Positions 6,237-8,348 of a stretch of DNA of 8,348 bases are shown in pieces; positions within the stretch are counted from its first letter, which is position 1, and every line of letters starts with the position of its first letter. Made by a program: the position numbers and the translations under genes. This DNA comes from Neptuniibacter sp. (GTDB lineage Bacteria > Pseudomonadota > Gammaproteobacteria > Pseudomonadales > Balneatricaceae). The stretch is from contig JASBRM010000372.1 of the NCBI GenBank assembly GCA_030149405.1, positions 1 through 8,348 of the forward strand, in the 5' to 3' direction. Under the pieces are notes generated by a model that was not told where the DNA came from, did no database searches, and saw only the letters and a list, made by a program, of their open reading frames with translations.

Positions 6237-6277
6237 GGGGATGTGACACAGTGTCGCGCGACCGTTTGTCACACCCC
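6237..6277. promoter_or_regulatory. Large symmetric dyad between the GST and copper receptor genes
   Basis: TGTGACA (6242-6248) and TGTCACA (6267-6273) flank a perfect 10-base palindrome, GTCGCGCGAC (6253-6262), all sharing one symmetry centre. Outer GGGG (6237-6240) and CCCC (6274-6277) extend the pairing past one unpaired A. On the + strand it is followed by TTTTT (6278-6282), as in a terminator, but no + strand gene is seen here. On the - strand, where the genes lie, no T run follows. It may be an operator for the receptor, or a terminator against antisense transcription. Confidence 0.5.
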
Positions 6278-6280
6278 TTT

Positions 6281-6892
6281 TTATCTATTTAAACGGAGTA
6301 AAAAAGGCTGAGTTTGTTCAAAGCTGGGACGAGCTTTCATACGTGCAAACCAACTTTTAAGGTTCGGGAACTCTACGGGAATTTCTACACCATAAGCTTC
6401 TGCCAGAGCAAAGCGTGCTGTGATAGCTGCTTCTGGAAACGAATAACAGGATGTAAAGTAATCCTGATTATCCAGTTCTATCTCCAGAAATGGCAGTGCC
6501 TGATAGAACCTCTCGATGCCCTTGTTGATGCGATCCATATCCCATTTATCTTCTGGCTTATCCCTTTTCTCGAATATGACTTCGCGTAAACCCACACCGA
6601 TTTTTGAATCGCTGTATTTGTGCAGCAAGCGAGCCGTGTTGCGTTCTTCCCTTTTTGCAGGGAGCAAAGTGCCGGACAGATCTGCCAGGTATTCCATAAT
6701 CACATCCGATTCGTAGATAACCCCTTCATCTGTTACCAAAACTGGTACCGTGGTGTTCGGGGTTAAAGGTCGCCAAATCGCTTCCTGACCGGGCGCTAGG
6801 TAATTAATAACCTCAACATCCAGACCCAACTCAGCAATGGCAAGACGCACCTTCCAGCAAAATGGGCATTCGGGTTTATCAAACAGAATCAT
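6281..6892 (-). CDS. Glutathione S-transferase family protein with a CPFC active site
   Basis: This is a 203-residue cytosolic protein with the two-domain GST layout. The N-terminal thioredoxin-like domain (about 1-75) starts with F-D-K-P-E-C-P-F-C, giving a glutaredoxin-like Cys9/Cys12 pair. It then shows T-V-P-V-L with the cis-proline Pro50, and Glu61-Ser62, the residues that usually hold the gamma-glutamyl part of glutathione. The helical C-terminal domain covers about 85-200. A CPFC site points to thiol-disulfide or deglutathionylation chemistry, as in omega-type and Grx2-like GSTs, rather than conjugation; this is inferred. Its ATG overlaps the stop of the upstream isomerase-like gene by four bases (ATGA), so the two are translationally coupled. 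The stop codon abuts a large dyad downstream. The substrate is unknown. Confidence 0.85.
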   Translation of the reverse strand: MILFDKPECPFCWKVRLAIAELGLDVEVINYLAPGQEAIWRPLTPNTTVPVLVTDEGVIYESDVIMEYLADLSGTLLPAKREERNTARLLHKYSDSKIGVGLREVIFEKRDKPEDKWDMDRINKGIERFYQALPFLEIELDNQDYFTSCYSFPEAAITARFALAEAYGVEIPVEFPNLKSWFARMKARPSFEQTQPFLLRLNR

Positions 6893-7491
6893 GATGACGG
6901 TTCCTGAGCCGCAGTCAGTTGATCAAGCTCCTCCAGAACAAATTCGATACGATCCTGCCCCCAGAAGATCTGATCGCCAATCAGGAAAGTGGGTACCCCG
7001 ATAACACCACGCTCATCCGCCTCAAGTACATTGGCTTCGAGTGTTTGCATATAGTCAGGGTTATCAAGTGCGGCCTGCATATCATCCCGATGCAGACCGG
7101 CTCGTTCACCAGCACTGAATAGAATCTCCTGTTCGCCGATGTTCTGCCCTTCTGCCCACTCTTTATCCATCACGGAAACGATGTACTCGCGTAACACTCC
7201 TTTCTCCTCAGCCAGCAGTGATAAAACCGCAGCCTTTGTAGTTTCCGTCTCCATCGGAGGAGGATTAAGAGGAATCTGTAACCGGCGTGCAAAGCGCGCG
7301 ACATCCTGCCTTGCCAGAGGCACTTTTTTCTTAGCACGATCAGGAGAAGAACGCAGGTTCCAGCCACCCACCGGTTTCCAGATGAGGTTTACATTGTAAT
7401 CATCCACCACCGGCCATAAGGTTTTACTGGCCAGATAGCAGTATGGACTACGGAAATTGAAGTAGAGTATTACGTCGATTGGCTGGCTCAT
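6889..7491 (-). CDS. 2-hydroxychromene-2-carboxylate isomerase / kappa-class GST family protein
   Basis: This is a 200-residue DsbA-like thioredoxin-fold protein. Family marks are F-N-F-R-S-P-Y-C-Y-L-A at 11-21, G-V-P-T-F at 165-169 with cis-proline Pro167, and F-W-G-Q-D-R at 176-181. Ser15 matches Ser11 of NahD, which binds or activates glutathione. The next conserved position, usually serine (S-P-Y-S), is Cys18 here, which gives an S-P-Y-C motif. NahD isomerises an intermediate of naphthalene degradation; no aromatic degradation genes lie nearby, so the natural substrate is probably another glutathione-dependent compound. AGGAG (complement of 7498-7502) lies six bases before the ATG. The gene is first in a two-gene operon with the CPFC glutathione S-transferase and is divergent from gcvP. 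Confidence 0.85.
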   Translation of the reverse strand: MSQPIDVILYFNFRSPYCYLASKTLWPVVDDYNVNLIWKPVGGWNLRSSPDRAKKKVPLARQDVARFARRLQIPLNPPPMETETTKAAVLSLLAEEKGVLREYIVSVMDKEWAEGQNIGEQEILFSAGERAGLHRDDMQAALDNPDYMQTLEANVLEADERGVIGVPTFLIGDQIFWGQDRIEFVLEELDQLTAAQEPSS

Positions 7492-7757
7492 GGATAACTC
7501 CTTTCACAAAGCATAATTCCATTTTAGATTTTCCCCACCATTCATAAATAGCCATCAATTCAAACCACTTATGATTATTTTTCACAAATAAAAAAGCATA
7601 TATATGAGATATAGGGATCATTCATGAGCAAAATAGGAACCATAAGTTTCCTATAATAAACTTTTTCCAATTTGCTATCTTAAATTGGGCAAAAAACAGG
7701 TATCATTGCGGCAATTTTGAGCAACCTTACTCAACCAAGTTTACAGGTACCCTTAAG
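7492..7757. promoter_or_regulatory. Divergent intergenic region between the isomerase gene and gcvP
   Basis: This 266-base AT-rich gap must hold promoters for both directions. For gcvP, TATAAT at 7652-7657 is a perfect -10 box, but no good -35 box stands 16-18 bases upstream, so an activator may be needed. An imperfect 18-base dyad, AGGAA (7635-7639) with TTCCT (7648-7652), runs into this -10 box. On the - strand, TAAAAT near 7530 is a weak -10 candidate for the isomerase gene. I see no glycine riboswitch core and no small ORF. Confidence 0.5.
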
Positions 7758-8348
7758 ATGCCGGCACAGAATCAGGCTCCTCTTTCAGCACTGGAGCAAA
7801 AAGACGCATTCATCGCACGCCATATTGGCCCTTCAACAGAAGAACAGCAGGCTATGCTTGCTGAGCTGGGCGCTGCGGATCTGGACCAACTGATCCAGCA
7901 AACTGTTCCAGAAGCTATCCTGCTGAAATCACCCGTTGATCTTCCTGATAGCCGCACTGAAGCCGAAGTGTTGTCTTATCTGAAATCTGTCGCTCAGAAA
8001 AACAAAATCAACACATCGATGATTGGTATGGGTTACACCGATACCATCGTGCCAAACGTTATTCTGCGTAACGTGCTGGAAAATCCGGGTTGGTATACTG
8101 CTTATACTCCATACCAGCCAGAAGTATCTCAGGGCCGCCTTGAAGCGATTCTGAACTTCCAGACTATGGTTCTGGACCTGACCGGGCTGGACCTGGCAAA
8201 TGGTTCCTTGCTGGATGAAGCAACGGCAGCTTCTGAGGCAATGACGCTGTGTAAGCGCATGTCGAAAGCTAAGAAAGCTAACGTTTTCCTGGTGGATGAG
8301 AATGTGCACCCGCAGAACATCAGCGTAATAGAAACCCGCGCAGAACCT
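7758..8348 (+). CDS. gcvP: Glycine dehydrogenase (decarboxylating), P-protein of glycine cleavage, N-terminal part
   Basis: The first 197 codons are present and the frame is still open at the window end; the family is usually about 950-960 residues. The enzyme uses pyridoxal phosphate to decarboxylate glycine and passes the aminomethyl group to lipoyl GcvH, in the cytoplasm. Clear family landmarks are F-I-A-R-H-I-G-P at 18-25, [29 protein letters not shown], and [12 protein letters not shown]. The pyridoxal-phosphate lysine lies downstream, outside the window. The ATG at 7758 fits the usual N-terminal length. Its ribosome binding site is weak: CAGG at 7744-7747 is ten bases away. gcvT and gcvH are not upstream, so their location is unknown. 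Confidence 0.96.
   Translation, partial: MPAQNQAPLSALEQKDAFIARHIGPSTEEQQAMLAELGAADLDQLIQQTVPEAILLKSPVDLPDSRTEAEVLSYLKSVAQKNKINTSMIGMGYTDTIVPNVILRNVLENPGWYTAYTPYQPEVSQGRLEAILNFQTMVLDLTGLDLANGSLLDEATAASEAMTLCKRMSKAKKANVFLVDENVHPQNISVIETRAEP

Noticed and set aside
6242..6273. CRP/FNR-type site suggested by TGTGA and TCACA
   Set aside because: The half-sites are separated by 22 bases instead of 6, and a separate palindrome fills the space, so this is not a CRP site.
7492..7757. Possible glycine riboswitch ahead of gcvP
   Set aside because: The conserved core sequences of the glycine aptamer and a tandem arrangement are not visible, and the leader is too AT-rich and too short for the usual two-aptamer form.

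Overview
The window looks like chromosomal DNA from a marine-type gammaproteobacterium. The ydbH-ynbE-ydbL order and the gcvP N-terminus match the enterobacterial families closely, and GC content is moderate. I cannot fix the genus from sequence alone; something near the Oceanospirillales is a guess. No transposase, integrase, tRNA, rRNA or CRISPR array is visible.

Left part, + strand (1-2999): a compact envelope operon. It holds the 3' end of ydbH, then ynbE (lipoprotein), ydbL (DUF1318), a four-helix membrane protein of the DsbB family, and an outer-membrane LpxR-type lipid A 3'-O-deacylase. The last two genes overlap by GTGA. YdbH and YnbE form an intermembrane lipid-transport bridge in E. 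coli, and LpxR edits lipid A, so the operon looks devoted to outer-membrane lipid composition. The most striking detail is the DsbB-like protein. Its CxxC redox motif is replaced, at exact spacing, by T-P-F-S, while the second cysteine pair and the quinone-site arginine are kept. No other protein visible in this operon has a cysteine, apart from the lipobox cysteine of YnbE.

Middle part, + strand (3000-4070): a small unrecognised ORF, a 343-359-base AT-rich stretch with no gene, and an unrecognised coiled-coil protein with a C-terminal membrane anchor. A strong terminator-like nested inverted repeat (4090-4147) separates this part from the convergent gene on the other side.

Right part, - strand (4169-7491): a TonB-dependent receptor of the copper (OprC/NosA) type, with both halves of the CxxxM and HxM copper site. 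Its 105-base upstream region contains two large inverted repeats, one of which overlaps the ribosome binding site. Upstream lies a translationally coupled pair, a 2-hydroxychromene-2-carboxylate isomerase/kappa-GST-like protein followed by a CPFC glutathione S-transferase.

Far right, + strand (7758-8348): the first 197 codons of gcvP, the P-protein of the glycine cleavage system, divergent from the isomerase gene. The 266-base gap between them must carry promoters for both directions.
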